Of a stretch of 64,000 nucleotides of DNA, positions 20,391 to 32,930 are shown piece by piece. Under the pieces are notes generated by a model. That model made no database searches. It was not told the DNA's origin and saw nothing but the letters and a program-made list of their open reading frames with translations. Position 1 is the stretch's first letter, and the number at the start of each line of letters is the position of its first letter. Source of the stretch: Rhyzopertha dominica. Lineage: Eukaryota; Arthropoda; Insecta; Coleoptera; Bostrichidae. The stretch is from NCBI GenBank assembly GCA_025024175.1, contig QCXZ01000041.1, forward strand, positions 9,915,786 through 9,979,785. Direction: 5' to 3'. A program made the translations under genes and the position numbers.

Positions 20391-23300
20391 TGTGCTGGAT
20401 TTTCTAAATCTATATTTGTCTTCTAAATCTGGCAGCAACGTATTGCGGCTTTTCGGTATCAACAAGTTTCAAAGATACGGTCCTACCACAGGTTATAATC
20501 TTATTAATTAATTATAACAGCTTCAAGATAAGCTACAAAATCTATAAGTTCCCGTTGTCAAAATCTTCTATTTCTATATAATACTTCCAATATACCCTTC
20601 GGCGTTTGCTCATTCAGAAAAATTGGAAATCCTTAGACGGTTGCTGTAATTAGATAGCAGTAAAGTCCTTGGTGGTATAACAGAAAGTACGGTTCATATA
20701 TTCTTAATTGTATTCTTAAAGACTCCTGCGCATAGCGTTAAGAGTTGATGGGTGGTTGGTAATCAAGCAATATTGCTGGTGAGGTCGCCGGGGTGTGAAA
20801 TTAAAAAGGGCTATGAATTTCAGCGGCTTAGCGGCTGAAAGCATACAATGCACTCCAACCTGACGTAAAGGAAGGTAACCGAAATTTAAATGTTGTAGGT
20901 GGCAATGATAATTCTTTATAAAGTTCTAGAGGCTTTAAAGGGATGCTTATCTAACGTACTTTGCATGATTGCATAAGCTACTTTGATTATTTAATGGTCA
21001 GTTTTGTTTGGTTTTATCCCCATTAAGTCTAGCTGAACGAATATAATAAACACGATGTAAAATTTTCAATTCAATGTTAAACAAATTTCAGTAAAAATTA
21101 ACTTGTATATAGTTGGTATAAAAATAAATTCTAAAGAAATGGAGGAGGGGTGTTCTTTGAAAAAATTATGTGTATCTTTTATACAAAAAAAAAATCCTCA
21201 TGAAGATGCCAAAAGAGTAGTTATTTAAAATCAATTATGTGGCATGTTTTATATTGCAAACTTAATTATTATGATTACTGAAACTTCACNTTATTAAAAA
21301 AGATAAATTATTAAAAATTGATAAAATCATACTAAATGTCCAAAAATGTTGATCGGCATATCGGATAAAAAAATTAGTCTTAGAGGTGTCATTTCCATCC
21401 ATTGCAATGGCAGGGGAAAACCAACAAATTGTCTAGTGTGTCCTTTCTCGACTACAGAAAATGTTTACCTAATTTCATTCCTGTCACTTCCATGGAATTT
21501 CAGTAAATTATTAGAAACTAGTTTTTTAGCACCCTCTTTAAAGGGCTGTATCTCTACAGGTTATGCACAAATGATATTCTTTATTTTTCCGCGGGGAATC
21601 TCTCCTAAATTTTATCGCATCTATTAATTTACACCGTGAATAGGCGTTTCCTTCACCGCATTTCGGTGTTAAGGTTGGCTAAATTACAGTATGCATTTTT
21701 ATGTTTTTGTTTAATAAATCTGTTTTTTCTTCTATAACATTCATATATTTATTCTGTATACCATTCAAATTTGCATTACCTGCATTGTACCCATTTATAT
21801 ATGTAGGTGTATAAACGCACAGCAATGGTTAGGAATGGCAAGAAACCAAAAACTTGTCAGCAGGAAACCAACCCCTGAGGCCAAGGCCGTTATTAGGATA
21901 AATGTTAAGTGTACAATTGCTTAAATTATTAAACATTATACTAGAAGATGTGCAAAGTGACTCAGAAACGGATAAACTGGAGTTCATTCCTCCACTTAAT
22001 GTTTCGGAAACTGTCGATGTTGACGGTGCAGAGATGATCAAAGATCGCTGCTCAGTTGAATTAGTAAAATAAATAGTAGCTCCACTGCTACGCTAACCAC
22101 CGTGTCTCTTCAAAACTTGAATGTCGGCTCCACTGTAGGCCAGAAAAGTCGCTAAAGTTCTGCGGAAACAATGTCATGTGAAACTGTTAGGCTCCGGTAG
22201 ACCTAAAAANGCGGCAATTNTCCTTAGTATATTTTANAAAGTGTTTATACCAATTGGTTGCGCTGGGCATTTGCCCTTTTTATAATATATAAAGAGTGTA
22301 CGGTGGTCCACACGTTTGGGTCTTAGCTACAAGTACTTCCTGTGAATCTCCATGTCGTCTACTCCGATGTTACAGTGAAGACACGTTTTTTTCTTGCTTG
22401 TGTCGTGTAATGTAACTATAGTTTGTGATTTGAAAGTGTATGGTTCAAAACCGATTGAAAGCCACCATCAGATTTTTTCAGTGGCGTGCTGTTTAGCGGG
22501 CTACAAATTATACATAATGTGTATTGCTGGTGGTACATGTGTAAGGGGCAAGCTCTGGATATTATACCCCACAATTTTGATTTTTATAGTGATTCATAAA
22601 ATAAATTTATTATATCTGTGTCGGATGTCACTCCCGCAATCTTACAGCTGTATCATTATCAAAGGGTGAGAGTGTGCCACCATGTAATAATTTACTAATA
22701 TGGGAAAGCGTAAGTCCAAATATCGCATTGCACCACTAAAATAAAAAAAAAATTGGTGACACAGTAGATACTAATATTATAGGTACGTCAACTTACACAA
22801 GTTCTTTTGGTTTAAACTACACTCACTAAAGGTTCAATACAATGCTTAAATGTTTGCAAAATCACAAGATAAACCACGAGGCACTCACTACAAATAATAA
22901 TGCAACGCCACTGATGAAATGTCAATAATGACATTCGTTGGCGAAATACGTTCGCGCAGCATCTACATAATGATAGCTACTATTAGAAAGAGAGAGAAAC
23001 GGGCACGTATGTCTAATCCGCAGGAGACGTACGTCCTAAATGCCACTCCATATAAGCAACGCAAGCACGAACGGCACAGCAATAAAATTATTTGTCGGTG
23101 CTCGATTCGCGAAATCGTGACGTGAGGCTCAACAAATCACAAACTATACTAAGATATGCCCGCAATCTTCTAAGTCATCAGCTGTCGAAGTCGCAATTCT
23201 TCTGCGCCATGCTATTATTGTCACAACCTTCATAAGGAGAAAGTTGATATCAGAAGCATTATTAATGAAATTCTTCACATTGTCCATTGATAACACTCCG

Positions 23301-24155
23301 TTATTTTGACGTTTGTGATATGCCAGCAATTTTTATAAGCAGAAATGTTCACTTTTTCGTTTAACTGTATAGTACTTCGTAGCATTGAATACACAGACCA
23401 GAGTGTTGAAGCTTAAAGAGTTTTCACCTGGAAGAATATTTAAAATTATTTCTTGTAATATATTTCATAAAGGAACCAAACCTTTTTGCAAAAGTACGCA
23501 ATTAGAATGTTTTCATTTGCTCCTTGCACATTTTTTTTCATTTCCCCAGAGACAAAACTGTTGGTAAACTTTCTCGTACTTTGCTTTAGACTTTGTAGGT
23601 AGCAAACCTGATAACTGCTTCTGATAACCAATTCCAGAATTTCGTCTTTAATTTCACTTGATTGATTTATTTTGCAGATTGCAGGAAAGCTTCATCACAA
23701 ATTATTTATTTGCTATTGTGATGTTTTGTTTCTATGCCGACAAGTCTATACAAACTTGACACAGATTACTTTGAGAACAGAAAAAACAATTTATTTTTAA
23801 AATTACCCTAACGAAACGTAACGGGGATGTTCGACCTTTTTTTACTTTTTTCTTAAATATGTATAACTCTTTATATTTCAAACCAAGCTGTCGGTGGATT
23901 TATTCACATCTTCCTTGGGGCTGAATATGTGAAATTTGATAAGTTCAACTTCAAACTGACAAGTGATTAAATTCTTATTTTGTATACAATTTTTTACATA
24001 AATATTTTAAATGATTTGCTGTTATTTTAACAACCTTCTCATATCCCAAATTTCAAAAGATTTTAGCTATATTACCTTATTTTTGTGAAATAGCATTTTG
24101 CTATTAATGTCTTGTATCAACTGAAAGAATACAGGCTATAACTAATGATAACTAA
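20391..24155. other. Long unrecognised interval
   Basis: I found no coding region, repeat end or RNA gene that I can support. Short frames (21346-21627, 21829-22041, 22394-22669, 22919-23125) lack conserved motifs. Single Ns lie at 21290, 22210, 22220 and 22237. The stretch probably contains old repeats beyond recognition by eye. Confidence 0.45.
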
Positions 24156-24475
24156 ACTTATAGACATGCAGGTCCGCCCCTGTCACCGCTCGATAGCAGC
24201 NACGTAAGCACACTACATACGACAGCCTTGTTAAAATTACAAGTGGAAATTAGAGTGAACAATGGAAGTCTACGTTGGCGCATAATAGAGTCAATAAACA
24301 AACCCGTTAATAACCAGCCTAACAAGAAGCACCAATTATCAATCCAATTAGGAGTGCGATTGTTAATTACATACGTGTGTACGCTTCTTGGATCCTCTGG
24401 GCCCATTGTTGCGGCGGATCCACTCGCGAAATCGTTAATACGCAACCGGGACACAGGGGAATAAATTAATGAAGC
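24156..24475. promoter_or_regulatory. GC-richer island, candidate regulatory element
   Basis: A moderately GC-rich block with AATTATCAATCCAATTAGG and GTTAATTACATACG, i.e. clustered homeodomain-type ATTA cores, and paired GGATCC words (24391, 24416). Overlapping frames on both strands are open for 78-106 codons but show no domain. A regulatory role is inferred. Confidence 0.3.
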
Positions 24476-24900
24476 CAATATGTAGGTAAGATAGTTATCT
24501 CTCGTTTTTGTCGTCGCTCCCGTTCAACNCTGGTNTAATCGGCTTCGTTNGATGTCAGGAAACGAGTCTTCCCTTCGGANAAAATTGACGCTCCTTCATT
24601 ATACNTTCTAANACTGTAGGGAGAGTTATAATTGACGAACGGCACAAAAATGAACACCGGGAACATTTATTTCACTAGATTGATTGAAACAGCTCCTTCA
24701 ACCGCTTCAGTCCACGAAGAGNTGGTAATTCTTAAAGTTTGTATAGCCGTATTGCACTGAACCTCTATGCGGCAAGAGCGTAAAAGGTCAGAAAAGCTCT
24801 TCGCTAACGTTTCGTCTACTTCTGTGGTGAGCATCTTCAGAGCTAAGTTCGTCGTGGACCTAATTAATTTGGATTTCAGATTAGGAATGCAAAACATACC
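24476..24900 (-). mobile_element. Retroelement 3' tail with GAAACGTTAGCG motif
   Basis: The minus strand holds GCTCTGAAGATGCTCACCAC followed by AGACGAAACGTTAGCG (about 24802-24842), the same tail type as at 12261. The DNA between 24528 and 24722 contains seven Ns and cannot be read reliably. The upstream coding part was not recognised. Confidence 0.4.
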
Positions 24901-26175
24901 ATGGATTTCTGACGCAATATTTAAAAACCATATCAGCTACTAAGATAAGACCATCTTTAAAGTTCTAGTTTGCGATAGTATGGCGTGAAAAATAATAACC
25001 TTCCTAGCTAGATTAACACCCAATCTGTGGTCTGTTGCCAAACCTGTCCGGGGTTCTAGCAATTATTGTATAACTAAAGAATGTTCTTGTGTATTTGACA
25101 AAGAAAGCGATATTCGTGAAGAGAGCGAGATCGGCAAATTTATTCGAGCCGAAATCGTCGAATCGAAAGGAATTAATGATTTATTTAGAAATCTAAAGCT
25201 ATGCATCTGAACTTTTTGCTTCCCAGCTAAAACAAAGAAATCGCGTTACAAAAGATACCAAAATCATATTATTGTGTGAATTGCACTCTTTATGATTTAA
25301 TAGTTGCAATAATATAAAATAGCATGGACGCGAATGAATAGCTTTATTTATCCGCACTTTCTCACTTCAAAAAAACCTTTATTTATGTTTGTCATAATGC
25401 AGTCTACAATGTTTACTAATTATAACAGCCATAAGCTAGGTTCTTTACATATTGTATATTCAATCAAAATTGTTAAGGAGGAATATTAAATTATAGCGTT
25501 AGTTATGAACAAAATAAGAAATAATGAAAATATTATGTGGATATTAAAATGATTAATTTTCTATTAGTACAGTAAAGTGGGAAGAAGGACCTGGTCCCAG
25601 GTCAGCAACACCAGTGTTTAGAGATTATATAATATTGACACCTCTTCATATAAATTAGGACTCACGAAGCAGTATGTCAAAGCTATTCACCAAAGCAAAT
25701 ACATTTCGGAAGATTATTCTAAAGCGAAACACTAAAAGCGGATATTTTGACGGCTCACAAATAAAAACAATAACCCAGAACATTATCTTTATCCGTTCTA
25801 TGACAGTAGCTCAGAAGAACACATTGAGTTTGTTTGTTAAAGAATTAAAAAGCTGGCGGCTGACGTTGAAGAGATGTTATATTTTCGGCAGACCATTTAG
25901 ATTGTTTCTTTGGAAATATTGAGACTAGAATTTATTTGTTATATTTAAAAATTTTGGAACCGCAAAATAGTATTTCTTCCCAAAAAGGATTCTTTCTTAT
26001 TTATTAAGTAAATAAATAGCTCTAAATGCCTTTTAAACACATGCTTTTTTCCTCCTACTATCGCAGTCGGCCACACCTAGATATACTAACGATACTTCTA
26101 TAATATTGAAATATTGATATCTTTTGTAACTGTGCTTATTGCTCAATATTATATATGGCATGGCAAAAGAAAAAC
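24901..26175. other. Unrecognised AT-rich DNA
   Basis: No supported gene was seen. An 82-codon plus frame at 25674-25922 is basic but has no recognised motif. Confidence 0.4.
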
Positions 26176-26690
26176 TGGTATCGATCTGGTCTCCCAGTGA
26201 TACATCTGATTTGCTGGTCTTTCATTTGTCATGCTTGCACATACCCTAACCATCTTATTTAGGCTCTTTGGTAGTTGCAGTTTTTATTAAGGGCATCTAT
26301 ACATCTTTTCAGTTTATTCATTTGGTCTCAGATCTCTTTTTTACAAATATGAACCCAACACTTTCCTTTCCCAAGCATCCAATATCTCAATTTCTTTTTC
26401 TATTTTGTCTCCAAAGTTACTTTTCATATGTTGTAATTGTTTTATACACAATTTCCTTTGTTTTTTTTAGACTTTTTTCACTTGACCTCTCATCGCTCCT
26501 ATACATTTGAAGCCCTTTGCCGTCCTTTCTGTGTCTCAAGCACCTTGTTGCTTATCTCCCAGTTGGTTATATCCCATGATAGCAGAAATGCATTCTGTCA
26601 TCAATTACTACCATTACTTCGTATTCCCTGCTTCTTCCTTTTCGTATTGCTGAAGGCGCTAGTATTTCTTTTCCTTTGTTTTTTTTTATA
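26176..26690 (-). pseudogene. LINE ORF2 C-terminal remnant
   Basis: Minus frames read SLKKTKEIVYKTITTYE (a worn form of K..IYKT.IRP...YG), IEKEIEILDAWERKVLGS, KLKRCIDALNKNCNYQRA and IRWLGYVQA followed by GRPDR. This is the order of the segment after the RT domain in many LINEs (L..(F/W)ERK(V/I)LR.I......I......RW(L)GH(V).R......GRP..RW). Several stops and frame shifts are present. It is a 5'-truncated, inactive copy. Confidence 0.55.
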
Positions 26691-26754
26691 CACCAGATGA
26701 GTTTTAAACGTAATATGCAGTAAGTCAGGCTAAAGAGTTTGGCATCAAAGTTAT

Positions 26755-26830
26755 CTGCATTTAAGGAGTGCCTGTCCATTTTTTTAAGAAATTCAGTACA
26801 CATTTCTTATAAAGGTTCGTCCTTTAATGA
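26755..26830. repeat. Short dispersed repeat, copy 1
   Basis: TTTTTTAAGAAATTCAGTAC through AGGTTCGTCCTTTAATGATC matches 27925-27985 (TTTTAAGAAATTCAATGCAA through AGGTCCGTCTCTTAATTATT). The family is not known to me. Confidence 0.45.
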
Positions 26831-26879
26831 TCGCATATAATGAATTTTTAAAGCCTGTATAAGATTATAGTTTGTACTT

Positions 26880-27120
26880 AAAAATGCATGTTTATGCTAT
26901 GCTGTCTGCACCGTAACCAACTACGGATAAATCTGTTTCGTTGTCATTACAGCTCATCAATGTAGTTTAGGTCTAGCGCAGACAGCATGGCATAGAACTG
27001 GTTTTACCTGTATAATAAGGATTGGTATATGAAGTAGTAACCGTTAACGCAGCTAGGTGGCTTTGTCACTGCGTCAGTTCATTGCTGACAGACAGCATAG
27101 TCCTCTATTTTTCTGCTAGT
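26880..27120 (+). mobile_element. Two-hairpin repeat (A+B), 11-bp target duplication
   Basis: The unit starts AAAAATGCATGTTTATGC. Hairpin A follows (CTATGCTGTCTGCA ... CGCAGACAGCATGGCATAG, arms about 20 bp), then a spacer, then a worn hairpin B (CGCAGCTAGGTGGCTTTGTC ... GCTGACAGACAGCATAG). Flanks are AGTTTGTACTT (26869-26879) and AGTTTTTACTT (27121-27131), ten of eleven identical. Unit order and both borders agree with the copy at 43446-43714. No coding capacity and no overall terminal inverted repeat. It is either a retroposon or a Mutator-like non-autonomous element; I cannot decide. Confidence 0.65.
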
Positions 27121-27329
27121 AGTTTTTACTTGTTAATATTACTAAATCGTCTTCAGTATTTCTCCTTTTTATTCCGCTTGCTCTCACTGCCCTATCTAAT
27201 ACAGTGTTAAACATGGAGCTGTTACCAAAATAGTAATTATATCTGAAACTAATGTTAATTTAGAACAGAAAATAAAAATCATGCAACAAAGTTGGTATTA
27301 AGATATACTCCTAATGAGAAGGATTTCGT

Positions 27330-27830
27330 CCGACTTCTAACGGGTGATGACCAGAGCTGCTTCAGCATTACTCCATTTACTTCCATTGTTCAGGATGCGC
27401 GATTCCGCTCACCGTTTCTCTGTATCGCAAACAAGCAATTCCCGATATCAATTATCGCGTTTCGATGCACCGGCGTGTTCATCTCGGGTATGCGTGCGGA
27501 ATATAATGAGTCGCTTAAAATCCGGACTCCAATATAATCTCCGACCCTCGATTGTGTTCCACCCCCTCCTTTAGCGGCCCCAATACGTTATATTGCTTTG
27601 CAGACCGCAGATAGGACTGAGGCTGGCATTTTCAATATGCTTATATTCCTTATATAATGTGCAATAAGTGCGTTCAGGACGTCCTCTGCTCTGGTTTTTA
27701 TTAATATCCGGAGATAGCGTTCGTCGACTTCGCAATTACGGAAGGGCGACCGGGACCGGGCCCACTCACAGAGCTCTAGGTATTCATACTATCTCCATTA
27801 TCGTGATCTTGGATTCGTCATGCTATTAAT
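27330..27830. promoter_or_regulatory. GC-rich island, candidate regulatory element
   Basis: A 0.5-kb GC-richer block. It includes CAATTATCGCG, ATAATGAGTCGC, TATTAATATCC and other ATTA/TAAT cores. Two overlapping plus frames of 76-81 codons show no domain. No repeat ends were recognised. Candidate conserved non-coding DNA by composition. Confidence 0.3.
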
Positions 27831-27899
27831 TCGGAATGCCTGCACAAACATACACTTCCGCATGCCCCACTATTCCACAATAACTCAGCCCTATAGCAA

Positions 27900-28247
27900 A
27901 TCAGGCTAAAATTGCCTGGCACCTAAGCTTTTAAGAAATTCAATGCAAATTTTTAGCAGAGGTCCGTCTCTTAATTATTTTATGCATACGGGATAGGAAT
28001 TTGAACCCCCAAGTTCCTAACAGTTGTCGCATATGAGTCCTTAAAATGAACCACTTACGAAACTGCTCCCCTCTCTCTTTTACAAGTCTCACTGGCAGCA
28101 TTCGTAGGGCGCAGTTGCAGTTTAAAAGTGAGGTTATTTTATGTGCCAAGTTTAATTTGGCTTACGCCATCCAACATGGCTTCTGAGGGGCACTCAGCGC
28201 GCGCATGGGGCACGCATACGAGACCGTGGAAACTGACATGTGACCGA
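27900..28247. repeat. Unclassified repeat with copy-2 motif
   Basis: The left part (27925-27985) matches 26755-26830. The remainder (to about 28247) is of mixed composition with GCGCGCGCATGGGGC (28197-28211) and no gene. It abuts the hAT-like end at 28248. Confidence 0.35.
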
Positions 28248-28380
28248 TAGAGTTGGGTCGTTCATGACCAAGTCGTTCAAATTGAACGACTCACGCCATT
28301 ATTCGCTTGATTCGGCTCACAGCTAATGAATCGTTCATTGTTGACGGTTGACGAGACGACGTGACGAGAGCACAATTTTA
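28248..28380 (+). mobile_element. hAT-like left end (TAGAGTTGGG type)
   Basis: Begins TAGAGTTGGGTCGTTCATGA and is followed by subterminal GTTCAAATTGAACGACTC and GAATCGTTCA words, the usual look of TAGAG..GGG-type hAT ends with repeated GAACGA boxes. No matching right end (CC.ACTCTA) was found downstream, so it is a solo end or the element has lost its other side. Confidence 0.45.
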
Positions 28381-30615
28381 AATATAAAACTTTTTTATTT
28401 GGTCTTAGGTATCGGCGTTGAAATAATGGGGTTCTAAATTAATAAGATTTGATAACTAGAAGTAGGTGTTATACTATGTATTAAGATACTTGGAGGTCAA
28501 TAAACTTGATCAATATTTGCGTTAGTTTCAGTTTTATTTGTTAAATCACTGTAGCTACTTGGCTAATACTCTTTGGTGGGTTAGGATGGGTGTATGGACT
28601 CCTAGTCGTGGGTTTTTAGTAATTCGCTTAGGGCCTGATACCTCCACTGTCCAAAAGCTAGCGGTGGCAGAAACCGTAGGTCCAGTAGTCCAGTAGCGTA
28701 ATGAAGCAGGCGACGCTAGTGCAACAGAAGTACTTTACACGACATGGGTCCAAACTAGTCCATTCCACTATATGTGAATGATGAGGTTAATTTTCTAATA
28801 TAAATTTTGACGTAGGACACATTCGATAAGTAAAGGTTTGCTCTTCCATGCTGTATCCAAAATATCTGTCTTAATTGTCCTAATTCATTAAAAACGACCC
28901 TTCTGTCCAAACCTGCAGTGAATATACTGAGTAATAACCCTAGTAACTAGATGCTTTTTGTCTACTGTTATACTTTCTTTTTGTAATGTCTTTCAATTCT
29001 GGTGACTCATCAATGCGGCCATCAATATAACATAAGAGACATGGTGCTTTGATAGTTGCTGATAAAGATAACAATTTGCTTTATCCTAGCGTTTAAACAT
29101 GAAATACTATCTTATTGTGATTTCTTCCGCCGTACCATTTCTACTCATTCTAGTTTTTTTTTAATTCTCATTTGGCTTATCATTTAATCTTCCAATTTTA
29201 TACTTAAAGCAATTCCATAAACCTTAAGAACTAAGCCAGTGCACGCCCTGCACACGTTGATTTTTAGATTCTTACAGTTCCGCGGAGACGTAAAACTTCT
29301 GTAGTTTCTATACGCGTGTGCTAAATATTTTTTAATTTCTTGAAATGTTGAAATTGCTTGAGACTGTAGAGATTTCTTTGAATCACCCATCTTCATCTTA
29401 ATACAAAATTCTGACCCTATAATCCATGAACAGTCACTTTTGTTTAATAGAGCGTGATTAGTTTCGACTTTACTGTACTCGCACGATATCAAATCCATCC
29501 TCTTACAACTACAGATTTGCTCAATATCCTAAGCATCGTGCTCTTAGAAACAAATAATGGCGAACTGTCACCAGTGTAGCTGCCCGTGATTCTAGCTTTG
29601 GTTTCGCAATGCTTTGCAGCGCAGCAGAGTAGCCTTTGCTTTAGAAATAAAAAGTTTAATTTTATATAGGTGCCTATTCTTTTCGGTTTTGTTAGTAATC
29701 GACCTGTTGCTATCTGCATCCGTGTCTTTACTCCGAAGCGAACCTTTAAGCCCTGCTATTTTTCGGTTCAACATTTTTTCAGTCTCTGTTCTTTAATTTA
29801 CTTCTTGTAATCACAATCAGCGATTGAAAAATTATTATTATATAATCATGATGCTAGAAGATGTATAGAGACACTACTAATTAGTTGTTAATTAAAATTA
29901 AGATTAAAAACTGATTATTAATAGGTGACTGGTTCAGATCCTACTCGAAGGACCAAATGTTATTCCTTTAAAATTAAATGTTCAGTTATAATGAAGGTAA
30001 ACTTGCAAAATATGTTTTGTAATCTGTTGATATTGAGTTTGTACAAATAGTAGTAATAATTATGCATTACTAAGAAGATAAACTATGTAGCTACTGAAAA
30101 AGTCCTCGCATATTGTTAAGACAGTTTTAGCACATTTACGTCTCTATAATTTAGCATATTTTGTTAGTAATCGCAAATATCTAATATCCATTTTATAAAT
30201 TTGAACATAGACAAATTGCTTGTGTATTTATACATACGTATTTATGTTGCTCCCCATTGTATTTTTCATCAGGTGGTACTATGATAAGTATAAAAATCAG
30301 TTATCCGCAGACTATCTTTAGGTTCAACATAATATTAAATAATTAAATAGAAAAAGTTAACGCCAATGCATCCAATAGGCTTAAAACATTTATTCACCGA
30401 AATATATCGTATGGACTAAGTTGGATGAAGTTTGGCCCCAATAAAATGATAATTTGGAGAAAAGCTTTTGTATTGAAACAGATTCAGTGATAGTGGTGCT
30501 TAATGCTCATTTATAATGATTAATCAACAATAGTATAGCTAAAAGATAGGTGTTTTCTCTTACATTGCACTGATACACCAAAGCTGATTTATTTAATTCG
30601 ATTTTTTTTCTTATT
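28381..30615. other. Unrecognised interval with unassigned frames
   Basis: Minus frames at 29184-29498 (104 codons) and 29489-29774 together read as a possible broken protein, with a Lys-rich stretch and SKAKATLLRCKALRN, but I recognise no family. A GGTTCAGATCC word at 29932 resembles a B-box, without an A-box. The rest shows nothing. Confidence 0.4.
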
Positions 30616-30617
30616 TC

Positions 30618-30925
30618 TCTTTTTTTATATATAATTCTACTCTAGGTACGTGTGTATGTCACTGAACTCGTCCTAAACGGCTAGACCTATTTGAATGATT
30701 TTTTTTGTATGCGTTTGGGTGGCGCCCTGGATGGTTTAGATTTACAAATTAGCCCGCCAGATGGCGCTGCAATCGGTATCTAGGTTATTAATCTATATTG
30801 CAACTAAACGGCTGGATCGACTTGAATGAATTTTTGTGTATGTATTAATTCATTGATTTTATTAATTTTAATATCCTAATCGCTTGAAATATCATGTAGG
30901 ACAACGTCTGTCGGGTCCGCAAGTG
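30618..30925 (+). mobile_element. Helitron-like non-autonomous element
   Basis: The left side has the T/A-rich start TTTATATATAATTCTACTCT leading into GTACGTGTGTATGTCACTGA and ACTCGTCCTAAACGGCTAGA, a block I associate with non-autonomous Helitrons of insects. The block ACGGCTGGATCGACTTGAATGA (30810, two blocks) repeats the motif internally. Near the right end lies a short hairpin, GACA-ACGTC-TGTC, then GGGTCCGCAAG, where Helitrons of this type end CTAG; here it is mutated to CAAG. No Rep/helicase gene is present. The class is inferred from end structure and remembered similarity. Confidence 0.5.
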
Positions 30926-30954
30926 ATCTTATAATAATCTGGTATTTCTTTTTC

Positions 30955-31200
30955 GACACTGCTTTACCGCCGACACGCCACTGGATGACATGCGATGCAG
31001 CGATGGTGCAGAAGTGGATCTCCCCCAAGTTCCTGTTACAGCCCTCTAATTAGACTGTAGCACCTTCGGTAGATAAGGCAACTAATTTAGCCACGCTTTG
31101 TTCAGCTACCCTATTACGGTTACCGATAGCTGAGGCACCCGAGGAATTTTTAAACGTTAATTAGGAGTTTTGAAGGCACGTACCGCTCGTACGGAACTTC
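30955..31200. promoter_or_regulatory. GC-richer island, candidate regulatory element
   Basis: A GC-richer stretch with CTCTAATTAGAC and AACGTTAATTAGGAG, two palindromic TAATTA homeodomain-type cores, and no coding frame. It directly follows the Helitron-like element, so capture by that element is an alternative. Confidence 0.3.
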
Positions 31201-32430
31201 CTAACTTTCTGAAATACCAAACAATTTGGGCAATTAAATGAGTTTCGCTTCGAGTCCGTCCATAACGGCCTAAATTAGTTGTCTATGGCATGCTTAGAGT
31301 TTATTAAAAAACGTAAAGCAGGCGTTTACTAGAAATGGTTATGGCATATAATACGGATGGTGCCGTCAACATTAAATTCGTTTGCTCTTTGCATTAAAAA
31401 AAAAGAATAATACAGATTAAGATTTGAGTATCCACCACTACATTTTTGTTTTGTCTATGCAATTGTCAACACTTCGTTCATCGAATATTTTTTCTTCGTC
31501 TAATTCTTCGTTCCAGGTTTTTCTCGGTCTGTCTCTGTCTTATTTTCTTCCCCTATCTCTACTAAGCGGCTGCATGATTTAAGTCTGTCTTTTTATGTTA
31601 TCTACATATTGTTCCAACTAGAACTTGGATGCCTTAAAATCATCGATTTTGTCTAAGTTTAGATAAAAGGCCGGAACAGGTCACACCTTCAAAATAATTA
31701 AACAGCAAGAGAATCGAGTGCTTTCGTGGTCTACGCAAATGCGTACGATCTTTTCTTGAAAATGACGAAATTTTTTAAGGCTGAGTGAAATTTTCACAAT
31801 AATTGTTAATTCGGAATAATATCGTTCGAATTCTGTACATTTCTTTGTCACATGCATAGACTAAGAAATATAAAGGGGTAAAATTATCATCTTTAATGCA
31901 GTTTTTACTTTACTCAGAAATTATTGTAGTTCAATAACTAAGTCAGAAATAAAAACCCGTAATTTTTTAAATAGNACTGAATTAGTACTGAAAAGGCCAG
32001 TGTGACTTCTAGTCTCTTCAATCAAACACATGTGGAAAAGCAGGTTAGCCGTCACTGCATGACCGGTTTAGTTGCGAAATTTGAGGTTGCTTTGTTAACA
32101 AATAGAAAATATCCCAAATGAATCAGTTGGATAGTCTCCTCAAAAACCTGGCTTCTCAAAAAGTTGTATTCATCGAAATGTCAACAACCATAAGCTTTAC
32201 CCACACAATATAAAGTTTTCCTAAAATTAAACGACGAAGATCACGATTGCAGTTTTGCGAAAATTTTACTCAGCATTTGAGTAATGACCCAGGTTAGTAT
32301 GCAACATGAAAGTGTATTTATGCTGAATGGTAAAATAAACATGCATAATTTTTCATTTTCAGAAAAAGGCACGTCGAATCGTCTCAAAACTTAAAAATTC
32401 TGGCAGGCATCCTGGGCGACCACATTTTGA
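31201..32430. other. Unrecognised AT-rich DNA
   Basis: No gene or repeat end was recognised; one N at 31975. Confidence 0.4.
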
Positions 32431-32930
32431 AGTCACTTTTAAAGCAATTTGTCTGGTGATAGTTTTTTGCATCTATTAGAAGACTTTGTTGACCTCTTAA
32501 TCATCCGAGCACGAGAAGAGGAGTAAATCTCCAAACAAACAGACTTTTCTTTCAACGGCATGGAGCGTTTCTCCATCATGCTCGTTCTCCTGGACAACGG
32601 ATAGGCCGGAGAGATCCTTTCGAAGGCCCAACCACGTCGTCCATTAATCCTTTTAGATTTTTTGTGGAACCACTTAAAATTGACCAAAATCTCTTCAGGT
32701 GAAAAGAGTGCCTTTTGATCATGCCGGAAATACGGAAAAACCTTAGACAAGTTTTTGTACTATTGTATTGAATCTGGAGGTGGACATTCTGACCAGTAAA
32801 TTCGTTATTTTGTACCAAAGGCTCTGTTTTCAAAAAAAGGATCATTAAAATAAAAAAATAAGGTAGTTTCAAAATGATATCACTTGGTCTCTCTTGCAGA
32901 TAACCTTCAACCATTTTATACAGCATCATT
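32431..32930 (-). other. Unassigned overlapping frames, possible old gene fragment
   Basis: Two minus frames of 103 and 117 codons overlap between 32439 and 32929, as if one reading frame had been shifted. They include LPYFFILMILFLKTE and a basic segment KWFHKKSKRINGRRG. I recognise no domain. The length and base use are a little above the local background, so this may be an old TE gene, but no function can be given. Confidence 0.25.

Noticed and set aside
29925..29965. Possible tRNA or SINE (GGTTCAGATCC)
   Set aside because: Only a B-box-like word; no A-box, acceptor stem or SINE context.
32439..32929. Tentative transposase in two overlapping minus frames
   Set aside because: I could not match any catalytic or binding motif, so it is listed only as unassigned.
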